Shown: positions 44,415 to 54,411, counted from the stretch's first letter. The stretch is 64,000 nt of DNA from Pseudomonadota bacterium (GCA_963205315.1 CAUJIO010000056.1:30917-94916); one strand, 5' to 3'. The notes: generated from the sequence alone by a model not told the origin. Numbers and translations: made by a program.

Positions 44415-45326
44415 ATGCGTGTCGTGGTTGCACTTGGCGGTAACGCGCTGCTCAAGCGTGGACAGCCGCTTTCGGCCGAAAACCAGCGGGCCAATGTCAA
44501 GATTGCGGCAAAGGCTGTCTTTGGCTTGATCGAAGCAGGCCATGAGGTCATCATCTCGCATGGTAATGGTCCGCAGGTCGGGCTTCTCGCCTTGCAGAAT
44601 GCCGCATACAAAGACGGCGGCAGTTTTCCTCTGGACGTGCTGAGTGCGGAGTCCGTCGGGATGATAGGATATCTCATTGAGCAGGAACTCGGCAACCTCT
44701 TGCCCGACGGAAAGCTGACGGCGACACTCCTCACCCAAATTGAGGTCGATCCTGACGATCCGGCGTTCGGCGAGCCGTCGAAACCGATCGGTCCAGTTTA
44801 TAGCGAGGAGGAAGCACTTCGGTTTGCGGCAGACAGGGGTTGGGTCATAGGGCCGGACGGAGGCAAATTCCGGCGGATGGTTGCTTCCCCCATCCCCAAA
44901 CGTATCTTCGAGATTGACGTCATCCAGATCCTTGTCGATCAAGGTGTGACAGTCATCTGCGCGGGCGGCGGCGGCATTCCTGTGATCAGACGGGCAGACG
45001 GCAACTTTACGGGCATTGAGGCGGTCATTGACAAGGACCGCGCCAGCGCACTGCTTGCAAACCAGATTGGCGCGCATGCCCTGCTGATGCTCACTGACGT
45101 AGACGGCGTCTATCTAGACTGGGATACAGCCAAGCAGACCCTCATTTCCAGGATAACCCCCGCGAACATTCGGAAGGAAACGTTTGCGTCTGGTTCGATG
45201 GGGCCGAAGGTAGAGGCGGCAGCAACATTTGTGGCTCATGGTGGAACGATGGCCGGCATTGGTCGGTTGGAGGAGGCGAAATTAATTCTCGAGGGTCGAT
45301 CCGGTACGATCGTTGCTACAGTGTAA
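44415..45326 (+). CDS. arcC: Carbamate kinase
   Basis: Start at 44415 gives the family N-terminus MRVVVALGGNALLKRGQ, 4 bp after arcB stop; a longer frame only reads through arcB. The 303-residue enzyme transfers phosphate from carbamoyl phosphate to ADP, making ATP. Motifs: HGNGPQVG, CAGGGGIPV, DKDRASALLANQ and TDVDGVYLDW. It ends the ADI operon; no terminator hairpin is visible after it. Confidence 0.95.
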   Translation: MRVVVALGGNALLKRGQPLSAENQRANVKIAAKAVFGLIEAGHEVIISHGNGPQVGLLALQNAAYKDGGSFPLDVLSAESVGMIGYLIEQELGNLLPDGKLTATLLTQIEVDPDDPAFGEPSKPIGPVYSEEEALRFAADRGWVIGPDGGKFRRMVASPIPKRIFEIDVIQILVDQGVTVICAGGGGIPVIRRADGNFTGIEAVIDKDRASALLANQIGAHALLMLTDVDGVYLDWDTAKQTLISRITPANIRKETFASGSMGPKVEAAATFVAHGGTMAGIGRLEEAKLILEGRSGTIVATV

Positions 45327-45536
45327 AATGGTGACAAGATCGCGCATTCTGAGAAATTGTTACGTCATTCAAACAATCGACGGTGACAACAGGCGCGCCA
45401 CTGCTTCGCGTGGGATATTGATCATCAATTCATGTTCAACAGGTTGGAGGGCAATCTCCTACCTTGATACCTTGGCGCTGCCGCTCCATTTTCGGCCGCC
45501 TTTCTCCGGTGATGATAGGTTTGATAGTTTTCTGCC

Positions 45537-45920
45537 ATGACGCAGACATTTGAAATGTGGTGTGAAGAGTGGAAAGGCCCGCCTTATCCCAGTTTAGATG
45601 AATGCATATCGGATCAGTATCATTCAAGCCTCAATCTCTACTGGGAGGAGATAAAAACCAGCATTGCAGTCCCCTCCAACTTTGGAGTGACCGAATTGCT
45701 CGAGTGGCTCCAAGCGCTACTGTTGTTGCCAGGCCGGATCGTAATTTATCTGCTCGTTGCCATTGCTCCCGGCGTTCATAGCCAATTGTCGAATGGTGTT
45801 GAGAGTCTGTATGGGTGGCCTCCCGTTGCGGCGACGATTGCCATATACGGGGTGCTGATTGCAGCGTTTATTGGCTTGAAGATTCTGTCACGTTTCAGAA
45901 CAGAATATAGAGCTCGCTGA
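45537..45920 (+). CDS. Small membrane protein of unknown function
   Basis: The 127-residue protein has a hydrophilic N-terminal half with Trp and acidic residues (MTQTFEMWCEEWKGPPYPSLDE) and two hydrophobic helices in the second half (LLLLPGRIVIYLLVAIAPGV and VAATIAIYGVLIAAFIGLKIL). No family is recognised. No strong ribosome site precedes the ATG. It lies between the ADI operon and uppP. Confidence 0.45.
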   Translation: MTQTFEMWCEEWKGPPYPSLDECISDQYHSSLNLYWEEIKTSIAVPSNFGVTELLEWLQALLLLPGRIVIYLLVAIAPGVHSQLSNGVESLYGWPPVAATIAIYGVLIAAFIGLKILSRFRTEYRAR

Positions 45921-46116
45921 AGGCCGGGTCCGTGGCCGAATGGGCATTTTCACTTACCGGTCCTCCGTTTGACAGAGGCTAGAAGTCTTCCGCTCCGAGC
46001 GTGTGGATCATCGTCGGCACTTATGGCGCGAGACGGAAAGAATACGTGTTGACGTTGGAGGCCGCGCCCACCTACCACGTTACTCCCCATGAATCACTTT
46101 GTCAGGAGCGGGGCGC

Positions 46117-46911
46117 TTGGAACTTTATAACATCACTATGGCGGCTCTTATCGGCATTGTAGAGGGAGTAACAGAATTCCTTCCGATATCTTCGACGGGC
46201 CACCTGATCCTGCTCGTCGATATCCTCGGTTTCAAAGGTCCCCCTGGACGGGTGTTTGAGGTTGTGATTCAGTTTGGCGCCATCCTCGGCGTGTGCTGGG
46301 TCTATCGCGAACGCCTGTTGAATGTCATCTCAAAACCAGCATCGCCATCGAGCCTACACATGGCAGGTGTGCTGCTGCTCGGATTCCTGCCTGCCGCCAT
46401 CATCGGATTCCTTGCCCATGACTTCATCAAGGCAGTCCTCTTCAATTCCTTGATAGTGAGTATCGCTCTTATTCTTGGAGGGGTGGCAATCATCGCAATC
46501 GAGAAATCACCGCGCAAGGATGTCGTATTGAGTTTTGGCGGAATTTCGCCGCTTAAAGCCATACAAGTTGGCTTGTTTCAAGCGCTTGCCATGATTCCTG
46601 GAACGTCGCGATCGGGAGCGACCATCATGGGCGGACGATTGCTGGGATTGTCACGGGGTGCTGCAGCGGAATTCTCCTTCCTTCTCGCGATACCCACGAT
46701 GCTCGCAGCTTCGGGCTATGATCTTTACAAAAATGCAGGGGAGATCGATGCGGCGGGACTTATTCTCCTTGCGGTAGGATTCCTTTCGGCTCTTATAACA
46801 GCGGTCGTCACAGTAAAGTGGTTGATCGGTTTTGTTTCTTCTCACAGTTTCGAGGGGTTCGGTTGGTATCGCATCGCCTTCGGAACTCTGATGCTGATCT
46901 TGATGTACTAA
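46117..46911 (+). CDS. uppP: Undecaprenyl-diphosphatase (UppP/BacA)
   Basis: The 264-residue integral membrane phosphatase recycles undecaprenyl diphosphate for cell wall synthesis. Both signature regions are present: EGVTEFLPISSTGHLIL near the N-terminus and PGTSRSGATIMGGRLLG in the middle. I chose TTG 46117 because AGGAG lies about 9 bp upstream and it gives the usual N-terminus (first Leu of LELYNITMAALIGIVEG read as Met); a TTG at 46099 or ATG at 46138 remain possible. As an accessory copy it may confer bacitracin-type resistance. Confidence 0.9.
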   Translation: MELYNITMAALIGIVEGVTEFLPISSTGHLILLVDILGFKGPPGRVFEVVIQFGAILGVCWVYRERLLNVISKPASPSSLHMAGVLLLGFLPAAIIGFLAHDFIKAVLFNSLIVSIALILGGVAIIAIEKSPRKDVVLSFGGISPLKAIQVGLFQALAMIPGTSRSGATIMGGRLLGLSRGAAAEFSFLLAIPTMLAASGYDLYKNAGEIDAAGLILLAVGFLSALITAVVTVKWLIGFVSSHSFEGFGWYRIAFGTLMLILMY

Positions 46912-47033
46912 TTCCAACTTCCTTCATAATCCGTTCAGGCACCGGGATCGCCGAATTGCGGATGGAGTTCGTTTTAACAACTCTTTAGTGGCAACTTGTG
47001 AATGATAAGGAAATCGACTGAATCTGTGTCGGG

Positions 47034-48728
47034 TCAGCGAAGATAGGCCTCGCTGGCATAGCGCCGCATCATGTGTTGGCTATTGAAGCGCGGTCCGATT
47101 TTGCTGATTGACTGTTTCATCATCCAAACCCAACGTTCTTTGTTATCATAGAACAGCGGGAGGATCACGTCTTCCAGTTTGGAATAGAGGGCACGGGCGT
47201 GCTCGTCGTTCTTATCGCCATCCCGTCCGACGGCCCAGCCCGTCACGCCTTCCCGCCATGCTTCGACCCACCAGCCGTCCAGAACACTGAGATTGAGCAC
47301 GCCGTTCAGGGCAGCTTTCATTCCGCTCGTGCCGGAGGCCTCCAGCGGCGGCAGCGGCGTATTGAGCCAAAGGTCGGCGCCAGCAACCATCGTCTTCGCG
47401 AGCGTCATGTCGTAGCCAGGCATGTACACCACATCAAGTTCGCCGGCGAGTTCCTTGATGTGCCTATGGATGTTCTTCAGAAGAGCTTTGCCCCCTTCAT
47501 CACGTGGATGCGATTTCCCCGCCATAACGATCTGCACAGGGTGCTTCTGGTGGATGGCACGCAGTCGCTCGATGTCCGAGAATAGCAGGTCGGGGCGTTT
47601 GTAACCGGTAATCCGTCGCGCGAACGCCAGCAAAAGTTGATCTGGCTGCAATTTGCGTCCTGTTCGGCGCGCCACTTCGGCCAGCAGGTCATCCTTTGCC
47701 TCCCGGTGCGCCGCAATCACCGAATCGTCCGGCAGTTGGTCGGCATCCATCAGCGATTCCGGGACATGACCCCAATCCGGCGCGAGTTGCTGAAAGAGCC
47801 TAGCGAGGGCCGGATGTGTCCAGGTCGGCACATGCACGCCATTGGTGAGGGCGCGGATGCTGTATCCGGGAAACATGCGCTGGGCCGTTTCGGCGTGGCG
47901 GAAGGCGACGCCGTTGACATAGCCACTGAGATTGAGCGCGAGCCTTGTCATGTTGAGGTTATCGTAGCCAGCGAATGGCTTCAACACTTCGACGTCCAGA
48001 ACATCCTTTAGCAACGGCTCGGCCATCGCGTATGAAAATCGGTCATGCCCCGCCTCGACCGGGGTGTGGGTGGTGAAGACGCACCGCTGGCGCACCTGGT
48101 CTGCATCAAAGGATCTTGAATCCCGTTCAATCTGGCTGGGAGAGGTCGGATACCGCTTCAACAACGCCGCCGCCATCAGTGCGGCGTGACCCTCGTTCAG
48201 ATGAAATGTTCTGATCCTGAAACCGAGGGCGTCCAGTATCCGCTGGCCACCCACTCCTAAGATGATTTCCTGCTTAAGCCGGTAGGTCTCGTCGCCGCCA
48301 TAGAGGCGATCGGTGATTGCCTGGTCTGAAGGGTCGTTGTGATCGAGGCGGGTGTCGAGGAGAAGGACGGGCACCTGATGTCCGAGCGGACAAGTCAGAA
48401 TGTAGAGCCATGGCCGGATCCATACCGCACGACCCTCGATCCAGACAGCGACCATCGCATCGAGTGGTGTAGCCCAGTCGGACGGTTCCCAGGGATCTTT
48501 GTGATCGATTTGGCCGCCGTCGGCATCAATCTCTTGCCGAAGATAACCTTGGCGGCTGACGAGCGTGATGAACACAATTGGCAGCGCAAGATCTGCACTC
48601 GAGCGCGCCGTGTCCCCGGCGAGAATTCCCAGTCCACCGGAATATGTATGCATTCCAGGCTGTAGCGCCATTTCCATAGAAAAGTAGGCGATGCTTGTTT
48701 TCGCCAAGAACTGTTCGATCAGTGACAC
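47034..48728 (-). CDS. glgP: Alpha-glucan (glycogen) phosphorylase, short form
   Basis: The 564-residue enzyme releases glucose-1-phosphate from storage glucan using PLP. Family motifs: AYFSMEMALQPGMHTYSGGLGILAGDT, FHLNEGHAALMA, ALTNGVHVPTWTHPA, RRITGYKRPDLLF and the PLP lysine region EASGTSGMKAALNGVLNLSVLDGWW. It is shorter than the classic 800-plus-residue form and belongs to the short alpha-glucan phosphorylase group. It would mobilise glycogen in energy stress. It stands alone, with about 120 bp of featureless DNA on each side. Confidence 0.93.
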   Translation of the reverse strand: MSLIEQFLAKTSIAYFSMEMALQPGMHTYSGGLGILAGDTARSSADLALPIVFITLVSRQGYLRQEIDADGGQIDHKDPWEPSDWATPLDAMVAVWIEGRAVWIRPWLYILTCPLGHQVPVLLLDTRLDHNDPSDQAITDRLYGGDETYRLKQEIILGVGGQRILDALGFRIRTFHLNEGHAALMAAALLKRYPTSPSQIERDSRSFDADQVRQRCVFTTHTPVEAGHDRFSYAMAEPLLKDVLDVEVLKPFAGYDNLNMTRLALNLSGYVNGVAFRHAETAQRMFPGYSIRALTNGVHVPTWTHPALARLFQQLAPDWGHVPESLMDADQLPDDSVIAAHREAKDDLLAEVARRTGRKLQPDQLLLAFARRITGYKRPDLLFSDIERLRAIHQKHPVQIVMAGKSHPRDEGGKALLKNIHRHIKELAGELDVVYMPGYDMTLAKTMVAGADLWLNTPLPPLEASGTSGMKAALNGVLNLSVLDGWWVEAWREGVTGWAVGRDGDKNDEHARALYSKLEDVILPLFYDNKERWVWMMKQSISKIGPRFNSQHMMRRYASEAYLR

Positions 48729-48847
48729 TTGTTTCCGTTCTCCCGGTCATTTGCCTGCTTCAGGTCGGCGCGTAGATATAAGGTTGCGTCAGTAGCGGTT
48801 TTTGGTGGCCATCGTGTGAACCGCATCGCGTTCAATGCGGCGTCTGT

Positions 48848-49975
48848 TTATTGCGACTTCGTAACCCATCCGTGGAGGCGGAATACAGACAGCGTAAAGA
48901 ACGCTCCCCCGGATGCGGCAATAATCATCAGATGATGCCATATGGTATCGAGCCGCGCAGCCCGGTACAGGGTTGCCTGCGCGAAACTAACGAACTGGGT
49001 GGACGGCACGAGTTGCATCGCTGCCTGCATCCAAGCGGGCATGCTTTCGATTGGCGTGATGGATCCGGACAGCAGCAGCATCGACATTAGGATCGGGATG
49101 ACGAGCAGACCGAACTGGGCCATTGAAGCGGTGAGCGTCGCCAGAAGAATGCCGAATGCCATAACCGAAAACTGATACAGAATGGCACCAATCACGAACC
49201 ACCCCAGCGACCCTTGGAGCGGCACGCCCAGAAAGAGGCGGACAACCAACAGAAGTGAAAGCAGTGCCGCTACGATGATGACCGAACCATTCGCAAGTAT
49301 TTTCGATAGCGTCAGTTCAAAAGACGTCACCGGCATCACCAGGAGATGCTCGATCGTTCCCTGTTCGCGTTCGCGGATGACGGCAGCGCCGCTCAGGATG
49401 ATGGAGAGAATAGTGATGTTGTTAATCACCTGCATGGTCGATGTGAACCATACCGCATCCAGATTGGGATTGTACCTCGCGCGGGTGACAAAGCCGACAT
49501 TGGGAGGCACGACAGCGGAAGAGCGGGCAACGTAGTTTCTCACCTCACGGGCGATGATGTTCTGAAGCAGGACGGCGCCGTTTCCGGCTTGCGACATCGC
49601 GGTGGCGTCAACATTGATTTGAATCTTCGGATGATTGCCTGCGAGTGTGTCGGCCTCAAACCGGGGCGGAATTTCGAGAACGAAGACCGACGTGCCCAGA
49701 TCCATCGACCGGTCGATGTCGCTCACCGCAATCTGTCGCACTTGCCTAAAGTAGGGAGGCTGAATGGCTGTGGCGATGCGGCCCGAAAGGACGGACTGGT
49801 CTTCGTCCGCTAGGGCAACAGAAGCCTGGGAGACTTCAAACTTCATTCCCTTCGACACCGTGACGATGCTGAACGTGAACGCCCAGGCGATGAGAACGAG
49901 CATCACGGGGTCGGCACGGAGACTCCTTAACTCCTTGATACAGAGGCGGAGCACATTCGCCACGGATGCTCGCAT
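48848..49975 (-). CDS. ABC-2 type permease (YhhJ-like)
   Basis: The 375-residue protein has one N-terminal helix, a large periplasmic loop (about 45-180) and five or six C-terminal helices with IREREQGTIEHLLVMPVTSFELTLSKIL, the ABC-2 permease signature. Start at 49975 fits the family N-terminus (MRASVANVLRLCIKELRSLRADP); it lies 1 bp past the RbbA-like stop. It is the last gene of the HlyD/RbbA/permease set, equivalent to E. coli yhiI-rbbA-yhhJ. The exported substrate is not known. Confidence 0.88.
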   Translation of the reverse strand: MRASVANVLRLCIKELRSLRADPVMLVLIAWAFTFSIVTVSKGMKFEVSQASVALADEDQSVLSGRIATAIQPPYFRQVRQIAVSDIDRSMDLGTSVFVLEIPPRFEADTLAGNHPKIQINVDATAMSQAGNGAVLLQNIIAREVRNYVARSSAVVPPNVGFVTRARYNPNLDAVWFTSTMQVINNITILSIILSGAAVIREREQGTIEHLLVMPVTSFELTLSKILANGSVIIVAALLSLLLVVRLFLGVPLQGSLGWFVIGAILYQFSVMAFGILLATLTASMAQFGLLVIPILMSMLLLSGSITPIESMPAWMQAAMQLVPSTQFVSFAQATLYRAARLDTIWHHLMIIAASGGAFFTLSVFRLHGWVTKSQ

Positions 49976-49976
49976 G

Positions 49977-52715
49977 TCAGGACTCCTGCTTTGGCAGCAG
50001 CAGCATGGCCAATGACAGGTAGGCTGCAGCAAACCCGGCCAGCACTACATGCATCGGCCACAAGTCGGCAAATCCCAGCGCCTTGCTGAAAGTGCCAACA
50101 CTGATGTACTGGAACCATGCCGCAGGAAACGAGAGGCCCAACAGTCGCGTGAAAGGCGTCAATGACGAAACGGGGGTCAGCATGCCCGAGAAGTTCATTG
50201 CCGGCACGATGGCGATGATCGGCGTGGCGACGATGGCGGCCAACTGCGTGCGCGTGATGGTCGAAATGAGCAGCCCGAATGCGGTGGTGGCAAAGACATA
50301 GATGACGACGCCGACGGCCAGTGTCGCCGAGCTGCCGGTCACAGAGACGCCAAAGACCAGTCTTGCGAGCAACAGCAGCACCGCGAAGCCTGCGAGCGAC
50401 AAAACGATATAGGGCAACTGCTTTCCGATCAGAAACTCTAGCTTCGTCACCGGTGTCGACCTGAAATTGGCAATGGAGCCGGTCTCGCGTTCCTTTACAA
50501 CAGTGAGTGCCGACATGATGGCTGGAATTAGCATCAGCATGAGCATGATAATGCCGGGGACTGTGGCCACGGGGCTACGGAAGGTCTGATTGTAGCGGAA
50601 TCGGACCCCGATTTCGGCCGCGGGCAATTCCCCGTGGAGCGCCGCGTGTTGCGACTGCCAGCGGCCGGACAGCCCGGTTACATAGCTGCGGATGGTCTCG
50701 GCGCGGAATGGCATGGCACCGTCAATCCACACCGCCACTTCCACGGGTCTTTCCGCCTGGAGGTCGCGCCCGAAACCGGCCGGCACTTCCACCACCAGAC
50801 TGATTTCACCGCGGGCAAGTCGCTCTTCCATCTGAGCTTCATCCGCGATATCCGATCGGCGCTCGAAGTAACGCGACCCTTCAAAACTCGCCAACAGCTC
50901 CCGGCTCTCGTACGAGCGGTCGAAATCATATGCGGCGAAAGGCAGACGGTCGACATCGAACGATATTCCGAAGCCGAAAGCCATAAGGAGTATGATCGGC
51001 CCAAGCAGGGCGAACGCCATGCGGATCGGATCGCGTAGCACCTCCAGGCTCTCGCGGCGTGCACAGGCCCACAGGCGGCGAAGGTTGAACAGTGACGGGT
51101 TGCGCGGCTGCGCTTCAGGAGTCTTGGCCAGTGGCGAAGCAATTCCAGTGCCGCCCACGGTTGATGTCCCGCGCGCGCCCGCAGCATCCTCCAGATAGCC
51201 GACGAACGCCGCATCGAGATCCGTTGCCCCGCGCGCGGCCACGAGTTCGGAAGGCGTGCCGATGGCAAGAACCTTGCCGGCATGCATGAGCGAGATCCGG
51301 TCGCAACGCTCGGCTTCGTTCATAAAATGCGTCGAGAGAAACACTGTGACGCCGTCATCGCGGGAGAGTTCGGCAAGATACTGCCAGAACCTATCGCGTG
51401 CGATGGGGTCCACCCCGGATGTCGGCTCGTCGAGAATAAGAATCTCAGGCTTGTGGAGCACGGCTACGGCCAGTTGCAGCCTTTGCCGCAGACCGAGCGG
51501 CAGGCCTTCCGGATAGCTTTCTGCATCGTCCTTTAGGCCGAACCTGTCCAGCAACTCGGCGACGCGAGGTCCGCGGGTCGGAGTCGGCAGTTCGAAGATT
51601 GCGGCATGAAGTTCGAGATTCTGGAGGACGGTCAATTCCCGGTAGAGCGAGAATGACTGCGACATGTATCCGACCCTGCGCCGGATTGCCATGTCTTCGC
51701 TCGCGACCGGACGTCCGAGCACGGATGCCTCGCCTGACGTGGCCGGAAGAAGGCCGGTCAGCATCCGCATCGTCGTCGACTTGCCACAGCCATTACTGCC
51801 GAGAAAACCGAAGATCTCGCCTCGTTCAATGCGAAAGCTGACATTGTCGACAGCCACGAATGTTCCGAAGCGTTTTGTGAGGCCGGTAGCTTCGATGGCC
51901 GGGGGACCCGGCAGTACCGATCGGGGAGGAATGCGGACATCGCTGTGTTCCTTCCGCCTATCGTCGGGCAGAAGCCTGATAAAGGCTTCGTCGAGTGAAG
52001 TCGCTCCGGCTTGCTCCTTGATCTGCTGTGGCGTGCCGACCGCGATTACCGCGCCGCTATCCATCACCGCGAGCCAGTCGAAGCGGTTGGCTTCCTCCAT
52101 GTAAGCGGTGGCGGCCACAACCGTCATCTGCGGTCGGCGGAGCCTGATCCGTTCTATGAGTTCCCAGAACTGACGGCGCGACAATGGGTCGACGCCGGTC
52201 GTGGGCTCGTCGAGTATGAGAAGGTCCGGATCATGAATCAGCGCACTGCAAAGCGACAGTTTCTGCTTCATACCACCCGACAATTTCCCAGCCGGGCGAT
52301 TCGCGAAAGCTTCGAGACCCGTACTGGTAAGGAGGTTATCGATGCGCATGCGCCTTTCATCAGGCCCTTGGCCGAACAGACGCCCGAAGTAATCGAGATT
52401 CTCGAATACGCTGAGCGTGGGATACAGATTTCGTCCCAGGCCTTGGGGCATGTAGGCGATCCTCTGCAGGCATGCGCGTCGATGGGAAGACTCCCGCATG
52501 CTACCGCCAAGCACTTCGACGCGGCCGGTCTGTAACTTCTTCACACCGGCCGCCAGGGCCAGAAAGGTCGATTTGCCGACTCCGTCGGGCCCAATCAGCC
52601 CCCGCATCCCGCCGGAAGGGATTGCCAATGACACGTTATGCAGCGCGGCAGCTTTCCGATAGCGGTGATGCACGCCTGCAAACGAGATGACGGGAGACAG
52701 GGCCTCTGTTTTCAT
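49977..52715 (-). CDS. Fused ABC transporter: two ATPase domains plus ABC-2 permease (RbbA-like)
   Basis: The 912-residue protein joins ATPase 1 (Walker A GPDGVGKST, signature LSGGMKQKLSL, Walker B LLILDEPTTG), ATPase 2 (GSNGCGKST, LPLGLRQRLQLA in place of LSGGQ, ILILDEPTSG) and a C-terminal ABC-2 permease (from about 545, with VVKERETGSIANFRSTPVTKLEFLIGKQ). This architecture is that of RbbA/YhiH. The second signature motif departs from LSGGQ. It is 11 bp after the HlyD gene and 1 bp before the second permease. E. coli RbbA was linked to ribosomes, but the gene context here (HlyD adaptor, permease) points to export. Confidence 0.9.
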   Translation of the reverse strand: MKTEALSPVISFAGVHHRYRKAAALHNVSLAIPSGGMRGLIGPDGVGKSTFLALAAGVKKLQTGRVEVLGGSMRESSHRRACLQRIAYMPQGLGRNLYPTLSVFENLDYFGRLFGQGPDERRMRIDNLLTSTGLEAFANRPAGKLSGGMKQKLSLCSALIHDPDLLILDEPTTGVDPLSRRQFWELIERIRLRRPQMTVVAATAYMEEANRFDWLAVMDSGAVIAVGTPQQIKEQAGATSLDEAFIRLLPDDRRKEHSDVRIPPRSVLPGPPAIEATGLTKRFGTFVAVDNVSFRIERGEIFGFLGSNGCGKSTTMRMLTGLLPATSGEASVLGRPVASEDMAIRRRVGYMSQSFSLYRELTVLQNLELHAAIFELPTPTRGPRVAELLDRFGLKDDAESYPEGLPLGLRQRLQLAVAVLHKPEILILDEPTSGVDPIARDRFWQYLAELSRDDGVTVFLSTHFMNEAERCDRISLMHAGKVLAIGTPSELVAARGATDLDAAFVGYLEDAAGARGTSTVGGTGIASPLAKTPEAQPRNPSLFNLRRLWACARRESLEVLRDPIRMAFALLGPIILLMAFGFGISFDVDRLPFAAYDFDRSYESRELLASFEGSRYFERRSDIADEAQMEERLARGEISLVVEVPAGFGRDLQAERPVEVAVWIDGAMPFRAETIRSYVTGLSGRWQSQHAALHGELPAAEIGVRFRYNQTFRSPVATVPGIIMLMLMLIPAIMSALTVVKERETGSIANFRSTPVTKLEFLIGKQLPYIVLSLAGFAVLLLLARLVFGVSVTGSSATLAVGVVIYVFATTAFGLLISTITRTQLAAIVATPIIAIVPAMNFSGMLTPVSSLTPFTRLLGLSFPAAWFQYISVGTFSKALGFADLWPMHVVLAGFAAAYLSLAMLLLPKQES

Positions 52716-52726
52716 AATGACAGGCG

Positions 52727-53728
52727 CTACTCTTTCAGCGTCTCAGGTAGTTTAACTGCCAGGCGATCGGGCCAGACGGACTCTTCACTAGTGCGGACGT
52801 AGGCAACACCCCGCAAGCCGCTGAGCACCCGATCTTCGGCCCGTTTGACCATTTCTGGCGCAGCCTGAAGCTTGACGCGAAACATGAGCTTCTCTCGCTC
52901 GGAGGCCGTTTCAACCGTTTTCGGGGTGAATTGCGCTTCGGGATCGACGAACGAAATACGCATCGGAAACACGGAATCCGGCGCCACATCGAGCACCACG
53001 CGCGCCTCGTCCCCGATCTTCAGGCGGCCGGCCTCCCTCGCGGGAAGAAACGCGGTCATCGTGACGTCGCTGAGATCCAGCAATGTCAGAATCCGCGCCC
53101 CTGCGCCGAGCACAGCACCTGGTTCGGCAAGCCGGTACTGCACCCGGCCGCGCACGGGAGCTCTGATTTCGGTTTCGTCAAGAAATGACTTCATGTGATT
53201 GATCATGGCTTCGGCCGACGCAATGGCCGACTTCGCTTCGGCGGCCTGAGCCTCACTCATCCGAAACGCGGCGGTTGCTCCGGTAAGTTGCTGCTGGCGC
53301 TGATCCAGGCGCTCGCTCGCGGCGATTCCCTTGCGGGCCAGTGTCGACGTCCGCTCGAACTCCTGTTCGGCGAGTGTCATCTCGCTCCGGCGAACCTGCA
53401 TTGTCGACTCGGCAACGGCAAGGGCCTGCCTGGCGCGCTCGGCATCAGCTACCGACATATCGAGCTGGGCCTTGTATTCAGCTGCGTCCAGCCGGGCGAC
53501 GACCTGTCCGGCCGCTACCGTATCACCCTCGCGCGGTACGACCTCGATGATGCGTCCCGCCAGTTTCGTGGCAATGTCGATCTGTTTCGCCTCAAGCCGG
53601 CCATTGGCGACCGCAATTCCGTCTGGCAAACCGGTTCGGATAAAAGCCTGCCAATAGTAATAACCGCCCGCGGCCATGAGCCCAGCAATTGCCGCCGCCA
53701 TGGCCGCTTTGAGCATCTTGTGCTTCAT
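52727..53728 (-). CDS. HlyD-family membrane fusion (adaptor) protein
   Basis: The 333-residue protein has an N-terminal helix (residues 7-27), a lipoyl-like half (GRIIEVVPREGDTVAAGQVVARLD), a coiled-coil hairpin (about 90-180) and the second lipoyl half (IRAPVRGRVQYRLAEPGAVLGAGA), then a beta-barrel. It would link the ABC transporter to the outer membrane in the periplasm. Its ATG lies 11 bp after the methyltransferase gene stop, and its stop 11 bp before the fused ABC gene. Confidence 0.92.
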   Translation of the reverse strand: MKHKMLKAAMAAAIAGLMAAGGYYYWQAFIRTGLPDGIAVANGRLEAKQIDIATKLAGRIIEVVPREGDTVAAGQVVARLDAAEYKAQLDMSVADAERARQALAVAESTMQVRRSEMTLAEQEFERTSTLARKGIAASERLDQRQQQLTGATAAFRMSEAQAAEAKSAIASAEAMINHMKSFLDETEIRAPVRGRVQYRLAEPGAVLGAGARILTLLDLSDVTMTAFLPAREAGRLKIGDEARVVLDVAPDSVFPMRISFVDPEAQFTPKTVETASEREKLMFRVKLQAAPEMVKRAEDRVLSGLRGVAYVRTSEESVWPDRLAVKLPETLKE

Positions 53729-53739
53729 TTACGACTTTC

Positions 53740-54411
53740 CTAATGATGCCCGGTGCCGGGTTTGACATCCGTTGTTTTGGCCGACAGACGCGGTACGAAA
53801 CCCGGTACTCTCTGCATGTATTGCCGATACTCGTCGCCAAATTCGGCCAAGGCCTCGCGCTCTTCAGACTTGGCGAGCGAGATGTACATCACAACAAGCA
53901 CGGGGAACATGCCCAAGGTGAGTATGGTTGGCCACTGCACCAGAAAGCCCAGCATGACGAGGATGAATCCGGCATATTGGGGATGCCGCATAACGGCATA
54001 GATTCCGTCCGTGGCAAGCAGACGAGACTTTTGTGCGATGTATAGCCGCTGCCAGCCAGCCGAAATCATCCAGAATCCGCCGCCGATTAGAACATAGCTC
54101 AAGACGTGGAACGGTCCAAAATGTGGGCTGGCCTTCCAGCCAAACATCATCTCGAACAGATGCCCGGCATCGTGACTGAACCAGTTCACGCCAGGCCATC
54201 GGGACTGCAGCCAGCCAGACAACAAATAGATGGTGAGGGGAAAGCCGTACATTTCGGTAAAGAGAGCCACGAGAAACGCACTGAAGGCGCCGAACGAGCG
54301 CCAGTCGCGGCTTGTCTGGGGTTTGAAGAAGCTAAATGCGAACATGATGAAGATGGCTGAGTTGAGAATGACCAGCAGCCAGAGTCCGTAGGCAGGTGAG
54401 TCGGTTTCCAT
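53740..54411 (-). CDS. Isoprenylcysteine carboxyl methyltransferase-like membrane protein
   Basis: Start at 54411 follows GAGGAG and gives a 223-residue protein with about five helices. The C-terminal ICMT/NnrU/phospholipid methyltransferase signature is present: LLATDGIYAVMRHPQYAGFILVMLGF and KSEEREALAEFGDEYRQYMQRVP. Bacterial members are membrane methyltransferases of mostly unknown substrate, often found in heavy-metal clusters. It ends 11 bp before the HlyD gene and begins 22 bp after the DUF2933 gene. Confidence 0.85.
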   Translation of the reverse strand: METDSPAYGLWLLVILNSAIFIMFAFSFFKPQTSRDWRSFGAFSAFLVALFTEMYGFPLTIYLLSGWLQSRWPGVNWFSHDAGHLFEMMFGWKASPHFGPFHVLSYVLIGGGFWMISAGWQRLYIAQKSRLLATDGIYAVMRHPQYAGFILVMLGFLVQWPTILTLGMFPVLVVMYISLAKSEEREALAEFGDEYRQYMQRVPGFVPRLSAKTTDVKPGTGHH

